Assembly (NCBI RefSeq): GCF_039929605.1
Contig: NZ_JBDSQX010000114.1
Span: forward strand, 1 to 64,000
Source: Pelomonas sp039929605
Lineage (GTDB): Bacteria > Pseudomonadota > Gammaproteobacteria > Burkholderiales > Burkholderiaceae_C
DNA: 64,000 bases
Direction: 5' to 3'
Below the pieces are notes generated by a model. That model had not been told where the DNA came from. It did not search any database and was given only the letters and a program-made list of their open reading frames with translations. The position numbers and the translations under genes were made by a program. Positions 1 to 8,396 of the stretch are shown here, in pieces (the first letter of the stretch is position 1; each line of letters opens with the position of its first letter).

Positions 1-60
1 GACGCGTTGCCAGAAATCATCGGTCACCACCCACGACTCAACTCTCTTGCGTGTCGCCAT
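1..60 (-). CDS. IS5-family transposase, N-terminal fragment
   Basis: Only the first 20 codons are in the window, starting with ATG at 60. They encode MATRKRVESWVVTDDFWQRV. The stretch WVVTDDFWQRV is typical of the N-terminal region of IS5-family DDE transposases, which usually continues into EPLIP. The gene runs off the left edge. Whether the full copy is intact cannot be seen. Confidence 0.6.
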   Translation of the reverse strand, partial: MATRKRVESWVVTDDFWQRV

Positions 61-124
61 GCCTTAACCCAACCACCGCGTGAATGGCGGTTCGGGACGA
101 GAGTTTACTATTTACGGATAACCT
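1..124 (-). mobile_element. End of an IS5-type insertion sequence (partial)
   Basis: Read on the minus strand, positions 124 to 61 give an untranslated IS end that starts GAGGTTATCCGTAAATAG and leads into a transposase start codon at 60. The bases just outside, TTA on the minus strand, fit the TNA target duplication used by one IS5 subgroup. The rest of the element lies outside the window, so neither the second terminal repeat nor the duplication can be checked. The family call rests on the transposase N-terminus only. Confidence 0.55.
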
Positions 125-2287
125 CTAAGCCGCGCCGTAGTGCCGCTGCACAAGCTTGACCTCGTCATGCAGGCGGATGAACGGCCTGAGCGTGTCCAAC
201 AAGAACTGGTGATCACCCAGCGGCATGACGTGGTCGTCGTCATCGATGAGCTCGAGGATGGCGCGCAGGGCGTGATCCACCGTGGCCGGACTTGCGCTGA
301 CGTTGCCACTTTGCACGTGCCTGACGATAGCCTGTGCGAGTTCGGCATGGTCGGCGGGCGTCTCATCGAGGCCGAGGTTCGAACTCACAAAACGCGTGTA
401 CCCGCGGCCCGCGCCAGACAGCCGGGCCGCAGCGAGGAACAGCGCTTCCACGTCTCCCTGAGTCACGAAGCGCGCGGGCGTCCTCGGGATAGCGAACAAG
501 AGTTGCAATGCTTGAACCCATTCGATGAGACCGGCTGGGGTGTCCTCGGCGGGGCGTCGACGGGACGGTCCGATATCCCGGGCCCTCACTCTCTCCTCTA
601 ATTGCCGTGCAAATCGGCGCGCACGCGCGGGATGAAGGAGGCGTTGGAGCGGGTGGCCGAAGTGCTGCTGGTATATCCATCGCCTCAGCTCAGGCAGCAG
701 CTCACGGGTCAGCCATCGAACCGCGTCGCGGCAGGACCACCAGGCACGCGGAGATATCGATTCGTCTGGATCATTTCCCGGCGGCTGCCACAACACCACT
801 ACCTCGCCTATTCCGCACAACTCGGGCATGTGCAGCGCCTCGAACAGGCCGTGGTAGCCGTTGTCGAAACGATCCTGGTGCTTCGCTGCATCGTTGGTGT
901 AGGGCTTGAGCATGTGTATCGCGGCATCGAACATATGCCATGGGCTGTTGCCCGCGCCCACGTCGTGCGCTCGAGCAAACCGCAAGGTCTCGTCCCAGAC
1001 ATCTTTGGGCAGCGCCATCAAGACGACCTTCTTTCCTCCCTGGTCGACGAAGACGAAGTCGCCGGCCTCCCAAGCCAGTTCAAGCTCGATGAGCGCGCGG
1101 CAGACCTCTGCGGTCAACGAATCCGCTGCCTCGGCTAGTGCATGCACCCCCGGCTGCTCAAGCGTCAGGCGGCATTGCCCCAGATCGACGACCTGGCTGC
1201 CGTCGTCACGCCAAGGTGCCGGGCCGACAATGAAGCCACGGTGCATGTGGGTCGCGGGTGCACCGCTGGCGAAGAGTAGGGCGCTCACCATCCACGTCTG
1301 TGAGACCACGACGATCATCCCCGCCACGTCGGGGCGGTGCAGGTTGATCGATGCCGACATCTTGGCAAGCTTTGGATCCGGCAGGAACGCACTCAAGTCG
1401 AACCATCGGCATTTGTAGATCCAGCTGTTGCCGTGGCGGAGCACTGTCGCCGCACCCTCGCCCTCAGTCGAGGTGTCGGAGCGGTCTGCCGCACCGCTTG
1501 TCGACTGCGCCGAGATGGCCAGGGCCATTTCCTTGACATGAGGCCGTGGATCGAAGATGCCCCGCTGCAGTTGGTCGAGGAAAGCGGTCTGGCGCATCCA
1601 ACGGTTCGCGAAGTGACGGATGTCGTAGGTTGGAAAGAACTTGGAGAGGATGTCCGGATGGGCCTGGGCGCGCACCGTTAGGGTATGGGCTGTCCAGATG
1701 TGAGCTTCGATGCCGGCCACGCGCAGCTCCTTCCTCTGTTCTTGCCAGGCAATGCTAAGGCGGCCTTCCAGGGCCTCCTTGGCAAGTACAAGGACGAAGG
1801 TGCTCGCATGCGCTCGCCAATCGCCGGCCCTGAACTTCTCGACCGCCTTCTTGAGTTCGGCCGGTGAGAAGCCCTTGCCACTCTTGCATTCATAGACGAT
1901 CAGTCGGTCGGGGTCATGCGCTTCGCTCGCGAAGATGTCGATGCCGCCTTGCGGATGGCCACTGCCACCGATGCGCTTGCAGCCATGCAGCGACTGGCCT
2001 TCCTTCTGAAGCAGCCACCAGCAGAACTGCTCGAAACCCACAGGGCCCAACGCCGAGAAGTCCAGCAGGTGCCGGCCTATCGGTGGTGTCACATTGAGCG
2101 GAGTGATCGTGGCGTCGACGCTGAGGTGGTCGGGCCAATCGGAAGGCAGGTCGATGATGCTGGGCATGCGCGGCATGAAGGTGGAGGGAATCCCGCCGCA
2201 GAATAGATCTCCCGGGTCTCCGGCAACGTGTCGCTTAGGGGCCCAGCAGGCCGCAGACAAGGCGCGAACTGCGGCGGGTTTGAACAC
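125..2287 (-). CDS. Mrr-like PD-(D/E)xK nuclease-domain protein of unknown function
   Basis: Up to 720 residues. From residue about 84 to 145 there is a restriction-endonuclease-like fold: FEQFCWWLLQKEG, then GGSGHPQGGIDIFA with Asp117, then IVYECKSGKG with Glu133 and Lys135. This is the D...ExK layout of Mrr-type nucleases. The remaining roughly 550 residues are unassigned; no Walker A, helicase or methyltransferase motif is visible. The frame opens with GTG at 2287, but the ATG codons at 2176 and 2167 are more plausible starts because similarity to nucleases begins well inside; no strong ribosome binding site decides it. It stands alone, next to an IS end, and the stop codon overlaps the inferred IS boundary, so the C-terminus may be altered. 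A phage-defence or DNA-processing role is inference. The nuclease domain is fairly secure; the function is unknown. Confidence 0.7.
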   Translation of the reverse strand: MFKPAAVRALSAACWAPKRHVAGDPGDLFCGGIPSTFMPRMPSIIDLPSDWPDHLSVDATITPLNVTPPIGRHLLDFSALGPVGFEQFCWWLLQKEGQSLHGCKRIGGSGHPQGGIDIFASEAHDPDRLIVYECKSGKGFSPAELKKAVEKFRAGDWRAHASTFVLVLAKEALEGRLSIAWQEQRKELRVAGIEAHIWTAHTLTVRAQAHPDILSKFFPTYDIRHFANRWMRQTAFLDQLQRGIFDPRPHVKEMALAISAQSTSGAADRSDTSTEGEGAATVLRHGNSWIYKCRWFDLSAFLPDPKLAKMSASINLHRPDVAGMIVVVSQTWMVSALLFASGAPATHMHRGFIVGPAPWRDDGSQVVDLGQCRLTLEQPGVHALAEAADSLTAEVCRALIELELAWEAGDFVFVDQGGKKVVLMALPKDVWDETLRFARAHDVGAGNSPWHMFDAAIHMLKPYTNDAAKHQDRFDNGYHGLFEALHMPELCGIGEVVVLWQPPGNDPDESISPRAWWSCRDAVRWLTRELLPELRRWIYQQHFGHPLQRLLHPARARRFARQLEERVRARDIGPSRRRPAEDTPAGLIEWVQALQLLFAIPRTPARFVTQGDVEALFLAAARLSGAGRGYTRFVSSNLGLDETPADHAELAQAIVRHVQSGNVSASPATVDHALRAILELIDDDDHVMPLGDHQFLLDTLRPFIRLHDEVKLVQRHYGAA

Positions 2288-2317
2288 TCCGCCGCGACGC
2301 GCCCGCCGATAAGAGGG

Positions 2318-2758
2318 TCAGACTATCCGCATCGGGATGGTCACCGGACCATCGTTGACGAGGTGCACCTGCATGTCCGCACCAAACTCCCCGCAAGCGA
2401 CCTCCGGGTGCAGGCGTCGCGCCACGCTCAGCGCGTGCTCATAAAGCCGCCGTCCTTGTTCGGCCGGCGCCGCGCCCGTGAAGCTGGGCCGGTTGCCACC
2501 GCTGACGTCCGCCGCCAGCGTGAACTGGCTGACGATGAGCAGCCCGCCGCCCACGTCCTGCAGGTTGCGGTTCATCTTGCCGGCTTCGTCGCTGAAGACG
2601 CGCAGCTTCAGCACCTTGGCCACCAGCCTCTCGGCCGTGGCGTCGGTGTCGGTCGGCTCGGCGCAGACGAGCATCAGCAAGCCCTGACCGATCGCGCCGA
2701 TGACGGCGCCGCCCACCTCCACGCGAGCTTCGCGCACCCGTTGCAGCACGGCGATCAA
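2318..2758 (-). CDS. dtd: D-aminoacyl-tRNA deacylase
   Basis: Removes D-amino acids wrongly attached to tRNA, in the cytoplasm. The 146-residue product has the usual length. It carries both active-site signatures, SQFTLAAD in the middle and NDGPVT near the C-terminus, and begins IAVLQRVREARV as the family does. The start is TTG at 2758; the frame is open further upstream, but that part has no similarity and overlaps another gene. The TTG overlaps the TGA stop of the upstream cation transporter (TTGA), so translation of the two is probably coupled. Confidence 0.93.
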   Translation of the reverse strand: MIAVLQRVREARVEVGGAVIGAIGQGLLMLVCAEPTDTDATAERLVAKVLKLRVFSDEAGKMNRNLQDVGGGLLIVSQFTLAADVSGGNRPSFTGAAPAEQGRRLYEHALSVARRLHPEVACGEFGADMQVHLVNDGPVTIPMRIV

Positions 2759-3657
2759 ATCAGGTTCTCCTCGCCCACGGCGTGGGCTTCCACGTCCATC
2801 GGCAGCAGCTGGATGCTGGCGCGCAGGCCGGGCACGGCGGCCATCAGCGCCTGCTCGACCTCCAGGCGCAGCGCCGCTGCGCGGCCGAGCGTCCAGCTGG
2901 CGGGCATGTGCATGTGCAGGTCCACGAAGTGGCGCTGGCCGGCCACGCGGCTGGCGATGTGATCGAAGCGCAGTGCGAGGGGCTGGCGAAACGTCTCCAG
3001 CACGGCGTGCACTTTGGCGAGCGACTCGGCATCCAGCGCCTGGTCCATCAGGCCGGCGCTGGATTCGTGCAGCAGGTGAACGCCTTCGCGCAGGATGTTC
3101 AGCGCGACGATGACGGCCAGCAGCGGGTCCAGCCATTGGTGGCCCGTCGCCATGACGCCGATCAGGCCAGCCACGACGCCGGCCGAGGTCCATACGTCGG
3201 TGATCAGGTGGCGGGCGTCGGCTTCCAGCGCGACCGAGCGCACCTCGCGCGCCTTGCGCAGCATGGCCCAGGCCATGGCGCCATTCAGTGCCGAGCTGAC
3301 AACGGCCAGCGTCACGCCGATGCCGATGGACTCCAGCGGCTGCGGGTGCTGCCAGCGGTCGGCCGCGCCCCACAGGATGCCCAGCGCCGCCGCGATGATG
3401 AGGATGCCCTCGAAGCCGCTGGAGAAGTATTCGGCCTTGTGGTGGCCGTAGGGGTGGCCTTCATCGGGCGGCTGGGCGGCCAGCGTGATCATGGCCAGCG
3501 CGAACACCGCGCCGGCCAGGTTGACGAGCGATTCCAGCGCGTCGGCGGCGAGGCTGACAGAACCTGTCCACCACCAGGCCGCAGACTTCAGCACGATCGT
3601 CACGACGGCCGTGACAACGGAAAGCTGGAGGTAGGTGCGGGCTTGCATGGGTGGCAT
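2755..3657 (-). CDS. Cation diffusion facilitator (CDF) family transporter
   Basis: Predicted inner-membrane exporter of divalent metal ions such as zinc, iron or manganese, driven by proton exchange. About 300 residues with the family layout: N-terminal helices, a metal-site segment AADALESLVN, the conserved DEGHPYGHHKAEYFSSG loop, a second site in EADARHLITDVWTS (HxxxD), and a cytoplasmic C-terminal domain with HFVDLHMHMP. I start at ATG 3657 (MPPMQART) because the upstream extension runs into the argB promoter; ATG 3648 is also possible. The first site has Glu where many members have His (DALES rather than DALHS). The substrate metal cannot be told from sequence. Confidence 0.87.
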   Translation of the reverse strand: MPPMQARTYLQLSVVTAVVTIVLKSAAWWWTGSVSLAADALESLVNLAGAVFALAMITLAAQPPDEGHPYGHHKAEYFSSGFEGILIIAAALGILWGAADRWQHPQPLESIGIGVTLAVVSSALNGAMAWAMLRKAREVRSVALEADARHLITDVWTSAGVVAGLIGVMATGHQWLDPLLAVIVALNILREGVHLLHESSAGLMDQALDAESLAKVHAVLETFRQPLALRFDHIASRVAGQRHFVDLHMHMPASWTLGRAAALRLEVEQALMAAVPGLRASIQLLPMDVEAHAVGEENLI

Positions 3658-3681
3658 TGTCCGCAAGGCGCTTCGGCTTCC

Positions 3682-3687
3682 TAGAAT
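3682..3687 (+). promoter_or_regulatory. Likely -10 box for argB
   Basis: TAGAAT lies 26 bases before the argB start codon. The same hexamer precedes tatA, petA, argJ and the tRNA gene in this window, which supports it as the local sigma-70 -10 motif. No good -35 box at the ideal distance is visible. Confidence 0.45.
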
Positions 3688-3712
3688 GTGGCCGAATCTT
3701 TCGAGAGCCCGC

Positions 3713-4618
3713 ATGACCACCCCTCACACCACCGACGTCTCCCACATCGCCCCGCGCGAGAAGGCCGAGATCCTGTCCCAGGCGCTGCCCTACATCCGCA
3801 AGTTCCACGGCAAGACCATCGTCATCAAGTACGGCGGCAATGCCATGACCGACCCCGAACTGCAGAAGGACTTCGCCGAGGACGTGGTGCTGCTGAAGCT
3901 GGTCGGCCTGAACCCGGTCGTCGTGCACGGCGGCGGGCCGCAGATCGAAGGCGCTTTGAGCCGCCTGGGCAAGAAGGGCGAGTTCATCCAGGGCATGCGC
4001 GTCACGGATGAAGAGACGATGGAAGTCGTCGAATGGGTGCTGGCCGGCCAGGTGCAGCAGGACATCGTCGGCCTCATCAACGCCGCTGGCGGCAAGGCCG
4101 TGGGCCTGACCGGGCGTGACGGCGGCATGATCCGCGCCAAGAAGCTGAAGATGCTCGACAAGGATGATCCGGCCAAGGAACACGACGTCGGCCAGGTGGG
4201 CGACATCGTCTCCATCGACCCCAGCGTCGTGAAGGCATTGCAGGATGACCAGTTCATCCCCGTCGTCAGCCCCATCGGCTTCGGCGAGCACAACGAGAGC
4301 TACAACATCAACGCCGACGTGGTGGCTGCGAAGCTCGCCACGGTGCTGCAGGCCGAGAAGCTGCTGATGCTGACCAACATCCGCGGCGTACTCGACAAAC
4401 AGGGCGAGCTGCTGACCGAGCTGACGCCCCGCCGCATCGACGAGCTGGTGGCGGACGGCACCATCAGCGGCGGCATGATCCCCAAGATCGCCGGCGCCAT
4501 CGACGCGGCGAAGAGCGGCGTCAACGCCGTGCACATCATCGACGGCCGCGTGCCGCACGCGATGCTGCTGGAGATCCTGACGGATCAGGCTTACGGAACG
4601 ATGATTTCGTCTCGATGA
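3713..4618 (+). CDS. argB: Acetylglutamate kinase
   Basis: Phosphorylates N-acetylglutamate, the second step of arginine synthesis. The 301-residue product has the glycine-rich ATP-binding segment TIVIKYGGNAM, the acetylglutamate-binding VVHGGGPQIEGALSRLG, and GGMIPKI near the C-terminus. The start at ATG 3713 (MTTPHTTDVSHI) matches the family; the longer open frame upstream overlaps the promoter and the divergent CDF gene. Its stop overlaps the next start (ATGA). argJ, another gene of the pathway, is about 23 kb away. Confidence 0.96.
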   Translation: MTTPHTTDVSHIAPREKAEILSQALPYIRKFHGKTIVIKYGGNAMTDPELQKDFAEDVVLLKLVGLNPVVVHGGGPQIEGALSRLGKKGEFIQGMRVTDEETMEVVEWVLAGQVQQDIVGLINAAGGKAVGLTGRDGGMIRAKKLKMLDKDDPAKEHDVGQVGDIVSIDPSVVKALQDDQFIPVVSPIGFGEHNESYNINADVVAAKLATVLQAEKLLMLTNIRGVLDKQGELLTELTPRRIDELVADGTISGGMIPKIAGAIDAAKSGVNAVHIIDGRVPHAMLLEILTDQAYGTMISSR

Positions 4619-5298
4619 GTTCACGCAACCGCGTCTGGCTGTTCGACCTCGACGACACGCTGCACAACGCCTCGCAGCGCGCCTTCCCCGAGTTGAACGC
4701 GTCGATGACGGCCTACATCGAGACGCATCTCGGCCTGACGACCGAGGAGGCGGTGGCGCTGCGCCACGGCTATTTCAACCGCTACGGCGCGACGCTGACC
4801 GGGCTGCAGCGCCACCACGGCGTGAAGGCCGCGCACTTTCTGCACGAGACGCACCTGCTGCCGGGGCTGGACCCCCACCTGCACGGCCATGCCCAGGACC
4901 TGGCCGCGCTGCGCCGGCTGCCGGGCCGCAAGTTCCTGATGACGAACGCACCGCGCGCGTATGCGGATCGCGTGCTGGCGGCCATCGGCCTGGCCGGGGT
5001 CTTCGAGGGCATGGTCTGTGTGGAGGACATGAGCTGCTTCCGCCAGTCACGCCCCAAGCCGGACGCGCGCATGTTCCGCATCGTGCTGGCGCGGTTGAAG
5101 CTCAGGCCGGAGCAGTGCGTGCTCGTCGAGGACACGCTGATCCACCAGAAATCAGCCCGCAGCTTGGGGCTAGCCACGGTCTGGATGCAGCGCTGGCTGC
5201 GCAAGGCCGCCGATGGCCGGCGCCTGCATCACCGCCCCGCCTATGTGAGCCGGCGCGTGCGCTCACTGGCCGCCCTGGCGCGCTCCCCCCAGTTCTGA
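4615..5298 (+). CDS. HAD-superfamily hydrolase, probable pyrimidine 5'-nucleotidase
   Basis: A 227-residue HAD phosphatase. Motif I is WLFDLDDTLHNAS with nucleophile Asp11, motif II is FLMTNAPRAYA, motif III includes the Lys of SRPKPDARMF, and motif IV is LVEDTLIHQKSA. This pattern resembles the SDT1/pyrimidine 5'-nucleotidase group. It overlaps argB by four bases and lies upstream of slmA, an order common in Burkholderiales, so co-transcription with argB is likely. The exact nucleotide substrate is inferred from the family. Confidence 0.85.
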   Translation: MSSRNRVWLFDLDDTLHNASQRAFPELNASMTAYIETHLGLTTEEAVALRHGYFNRYGATLTGLQRHHGVKAAHFLHETHLLPGLDPHLHGHAQDLAALRRLPGRKFLMTNAPRAYADRVLAAIGLAGVFEGMVCVEDMSCFRQSRPKPDARMFRIVLARLKLRPEQCVLVEDTLIHQKSARSLGLATVWMQRWLRKAADGRRLHHRPAYVSRRVRSLAALARSPQF

Positions 5299-5375
5299 AG
5301 CAGGACGCGATGGGCGAAGCGTTATCCTGACCGCGACAATGTCGCCTTCGCGCCTTTGAAGAATCTGAAGAGTCA

Positions 5376-6062
5376 ATGACCCCGTTCTCGGTCCTTATCG
5401 TCGAAGACCAGGCCCGCTTCCGGGAGGCCTTCACCCACGCCCTGGGCAGCGTGCCCGACATCGAACTCCTGGGCATCGCGCCCGACCTGCCGCAGGGCCG
5501 GCGCATGTTCGACCAACTGCAGCCGGAGGTCCTGCTCGTCGACCTGGACCTGCCGGGCGGCAGCGGCATTGAGCTGATCCGCCACGCGGCGCAGACGCGG
5601 CCGCAGTGCGAGGTCATGGTCATCTCGGTATTCGGCGACGAACAGCATGTGGTGGCCAGCATCGAAGCGGGCGCCACCGGCTATCTGCTCAAGGACAGCC
5701 TGGCGCTGGACCTGCCCGGCCAACTGCGGTCTTTGCGCGCCGGTGGCAGCCCTATCAGCCCCATCATTGCCCGCCGCCTGCTGGTGCGCCTGGCGCCCGG
5801 CGCGCAGGGCTCGACCGGCCCCTCGCCCGAGGCCATGGCCGCGACGATGGCCGACGAAGAGGTCGTCGCCCTGTCCGAACAGGAGTCGCGCGTGCTGCAC
5901 CTGGCGGCCAAGGGCTTCACGTTTGATGAGATCGCGCAGTTCATGCAGGTGTCGCCGCACACGGTCATGACCTACGTGAAGCGCGTGTATCGCAAGCTGC
6001 ACGTGCGCTCGAAAGTGGAAGCGATCTACGAAGCGCGTCGCCTGGGCTGGCTGCGGGATTAG
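5376..6062 (+). CDS. Response regulator, NarL/LuxR type
   Basis: A 228-residue two-component regulator. Residues 1-120 form a receiver domain (VLIVEDQARF, phospho-acceptor Asp56 in LLVDLDLPGGSG, Lys in GYLLKDSL). Residues about 165-228 form a LuxR-type helix-turn-helix (LSEQESRVLHLAAKGFT ... VSPHTVMTYVKRVYRKL). The linker of about 40 residues is rich in Pro, Gly and Ala. No histidine kinase is nearby, so the partner is unknown. It sits between the argB-HAD pair and slmA, 77 bases after the HAD gene, with GAAGAG ahead of the ATG. Confidence 0.88.
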   Translation: MTPFSVLIVEDQARFREAFTHALGSVPDIELLGIAPDLPQGRRMFDQLQPEVLLVDLDLPGGSGIELIRHAAQTRPQCEVMVISVFGDEQHVVASIEAGATGYLLKDSLALDLPGQLRSLRAGGSPISPIIARRLLVRLAPGAQGSTGPSPEAMAATMADEEVVALSEQESRVLHLAAKGFTFDEIAQFMQVSPHTVMTYVKRVYRKLHVRSKVEAIYEARRLGWLRD

Positions 6063-6073
6063 CATCCGGCGCC

Positions 6074-6697
6074 ATGGATGCCGACCAGCCCGCCGCGACT
6101 GCCCCCACCCCCAAGAAGCGCCCCAAGCCCGGCGAGCGCCGCACGCAGATCCTGCAGGTGCTGGCCGGCATGCTGGAGCAACCCGGCGCCGACCGCATCA
6201 CAACGGCCGCGCTGGCCGCCAAGCTCGACGTCAGCGAGGCGGCGCTCTACCGCCACTTCGCCAGCAAGGCGCAGATGTTCGAGGCGCTCATCGACTTCAT
6301 CGAGAGCAGCGTCTTCGGCCTCGTCCATCAGATCGTCGACGGCCCGCAACCCTTGCCACCGCCCGGCGCTGCGGCGCGCATCGCCAGCCTCATCCTGCAG
6401 TTCGGCGAGAAGAACCCCGGCATGGCCCGCGTGATGGTGGGCGACGCGCTGGTCTACGAGAACGAGCGGCTGACCGCCCGCGTCAACCAGTTCTTCGACC
6501 GCATCGAATCCTCGCTGCGCCAGGTGCTGCGCTCGGCCGCAGAAGCCAAGGGCTCCCAGACACCCACCGCGCAGGCCAACGTGCAGGCGTCGGTGTGGGT
6601 CAGCTTCATCGTCGGCCGGCTGCACCGCTATGCCCGCTCGGGCTTCAAGCGGCTGCCGACGGAGCAGTTGGAGGCCTCGTTGAAAGCGATCGGCTAA
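6074..6697 (+). CDS. slmA: Nucleoid occlusion factor, TetR family
   Basis: A 207-residue DNA-binding protein expected to block FtsZ assembly over the chromosome. The TetR helix-turn-helix occupies about residues 25-70 (RITTAALAAKLDVSEAALYR, then HFASKAQMFEALIDFIE). The C-terminal part keeps the SlmA-type NPGMARVMVGDALVYENERL. The first 20 residues are rich in Pro, Ala and Lys. It starts 12 bases after the response regulator and is followed closely by the DUF815 ATPase gene. Position and family match slmA of other Burkholderiales. Confidence 0.9.
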   Translation: MDADQPAATAPTPKKRPKPGERRTQILQVLAGMLEQPGADRITTAALAAKLDVSEAALYRHFASKAQMFEALIDFIESSVFGLVHQIVDGPQPLPPPGAAARIASLILQFGEKNPGMARVMVGDALVYENERLTARVNQFFDRIESSLRQVLRSAAEAKGSQTPTAQANVQASVWVSFIVGRLHRYARSGFKRLPTEQLEASLKAIG

Positions 6698-6710
6698 CTA
6701 CACTGGCGGC

Positions 6711-7577
6711 ATGTCTGCCGCTCTGGAATCCTTTCTCAACCGCGCCGAGGGTCTGCTGACCCGTCTCGAAGCGGTTCTGCCTCACGCTGCCACGCCGCCC
6801 GACTGGGCCGCGTCCACCGCCTTCCGCGCTCGCCGCCGCCATGGCGCGCTGGTGCTGGAGCCGGTGCGTGCGGTCGGCCGCATCCGCCTGTCTGACCTGC
6901 AGGAGGTGGAGCCGCAGAAGGAGCGCCTGCTGCGCAACACCGCTCAGTTCGTGGCTGCTCGTCCGGCCAACAACGTGCTGCTGACGGGCGCCAAGGGCAC
7001 CGGCAAGAGCTCGCTCATCAGGGCCGTGCTGAACGAGTTCTCGGGCCAGGGCCTGCGCCTCATCGAAGTGGACAAGGCCGACCTCGTCGACCTGCCCGAC
7101 CTCGTCGAACAGGTCGCTGCCCGCCCCGAGCGCTTCGTGGTTTTCTGCGACGACCTGAGCTTTGACGAAGGCGAGGCCAGCTACAAGGCGCTGAAGAGCG
7201 TGCTCGACGGCTCGGTCGCTGCGGCCACCGACAACATGCTGATCTACGCCACCAGCAACCGCCGCCACTTGCTGCCCGAGAAGATGGTCGACAACCTGGC
7301 CGGCACGCATGGCGAACACGGCGAGATCCATCCCGGCGAGGCGGTCGAAGAGAAGATTTCGCTGTCCGAGCGCTTCGGCCTGTGGATCAGTTTTTATCCC
7401 TTCAGCCAGAACGAATACCTGGCCATCGTCGGCCAGTGGCTGCGCCACTTCGGGCTGGACGAGGCGGCCATCGCCGGTGCGCGGCAGCCGTCGCTCGTTT
7501 GGGCGCTGGAGCGCGGCTCCCGCTCGGGCCGCGTGGCCTACCAGTTCGCTCGTGACATGGCGGGGCGCGAGGCATGA
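6711..7577 (+). CDS. DUF815-family AAA ATPase
   Basis: A 288-residue ATP-binding protein of unknown biological role. The Walker A motif is LLTGAKGTGKSSL (around residue 95) and the Walker B is FVVFCDDLSFDEGEASY. The sensor-like segment LIYATSNRRHLLPEKM and the late GLWISFYPF are typical of DUF815. It sits 13 bases after slmA, and its stop overlaps the following Nudix start (ATGA). The family call is firm; no function is assigned. Confidence 0.88.
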   Translation: MSAALESFLNRAEGLLTRLEAVLPHAATPPDWAASTAFRARRRHGALVLEPVRAVGRIRLSDLQEVEPQKERLLRNTAQFVAARPANNVLLTGAKGTGKSSLIRAVLNEFSGQGLRLIEVDKADLVDLPDLVEQVAARPERFVVFCDDLSFDEGEASYKALKSVLDGSVAAATDNMLIYATSNRRHLLPEKMVDNLAGTHGEHGEIHPGEAVEEKISLSERFGLWISFYPFSQNEYLAIVGQWLRHFGLDEAAIAGARQPSLVWALERGSRSGRVAYQFARDMAGREA

Positions 7578-7999
7578 CCGAACGTGAAATCACCGAGGTC
7601 GCCGTCGGCGTCCTCGTCGCTGCTGACGGCCAGTTCCTGCTGACCTCTCGGCCGGAAGGCAAGGTCTACGCCGGCTACTGGGAGTTCCCGGGCGGCAAGG
7701 TCGAGGTTGGGGAAAGCATCGAGCAGGCATTGGCTCGCGAGCTGCGTGAGGAACTGGGCATCGAGATCGGCGCCGCCCATCCGTGGCAGACGCTGGTCAT
7801 GGACTACCCCCACGCCCGCGTGCGGCTGAACTTCTGCAAGGTCTACGAGTGGACCGGCGAGTTCCAGATGCTGGAGGCCCAGCAGATGGCCTGGGCCAGC
7901 CTGCCGGTGCAGGTCAAGCCCGTGCTGCCCGGCACCATCCCCGTGTTGCAGTGGTTCGCCGAAGAACGCCAGCACGTCGGCCCGACTCACCTAGACTGA
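7574..7999 (+). CDS. Nudix hydrolase, MutT-like
   Basis: A 141-residue Nudix enzyme that probably hydrolyses oxidised nucleoside triphosphates such as 8-oxo-dGTP. The Nudix box is complete: GGKVEVGESIEQALAREL followed by REELGI. The preceding GYWEFPGG is typical of the MutT branch. It overlaps the DUF815 stop by four bases and is followed after four bases by hisI, so it is likely in the same transcript. MutT-type specificity is inferred from the overall pattern. Confidence 0.85.
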   Translation: MTEREITEVAVGVLVAADGQFLLTSRPEGKVYAGYWEFPGGKVEVGESIEQALARELREELGIEIGAAHPWQTLVMDYPHARVRLNFCKVYEWTGEFQMLEAQQMAWASLPVQVKPVLPGTIPVLQWFAEERQHVGPTHLD

Positions 8000-8003
8000 A
8001 AAA

Positions 8004-8396
8004 ATGACCAGTTGGCTTGACGAAGTGAAGTGGGATGACAAGGGCTTGGTCCCGGTCATCGCCCAGGAGCAGGGCACGGGTGACGTGCTGATGTTCGCGT
8101 GGATGAACCGCGAGGCGCTGGCCCTGACGGCCGAGCGCGGCCAGGCCGTCTACTGGAGCCGCTCGCGTAGCAAGCTGTGGCACAAGGGCGAGGAGAGCGG
8201 CCACTTCCAGCGGGTGCATGGCATCCGCATGGACTGCGACAACGACGTCGTGCTGCTGACCATCACGCAGCTCGGCCACGAGCCCGGCATCGCCTGCCAC
8301 ACGGGCCGCCACAGCTGCTTCTTCCAGAAGCTTGAGAACGGCGCCTGGACTGCCACCGAGCCGGTGTTGAAAGACCCTGCCAAGATCTATGAGTGA
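8004..8396 (+). CDS. hisI: Phosphoribosyl-AMP cyclohydrolase
   Basis: Opens the purine ring of phosphoribosyl-AMP, the third step of histidine synthesis. The 130-residue protein has the metal-binding segments MDCDNDVVLL and CHTGRHSCF and the conserved AYWSRSR-like AVYWSRSRSKLWHKGEESG stretch. As usual in betaproteobacteria it is separate from the HisE domain. Its end overlaps hisE by eight bases. Confidence 0.95.
   Translation: MTSWLDEVKWDDKGLVPVIAQEQGTGDVLMFAWMNREALALTAERGQAVYWSRSRSKLWHKGEESGHFQRVHGIRMDCDNDVVLLTITQLGHEPGIACHTGRHSCFFQKLENGAWTATEPVLKDPAKIYE

Noticed and set aside
140..1681. Several plus-strand open frames within the nuclease-like gene
   Set aside because: They lie antisense to a protein with a clear nuclease motif and show no domain of their own.
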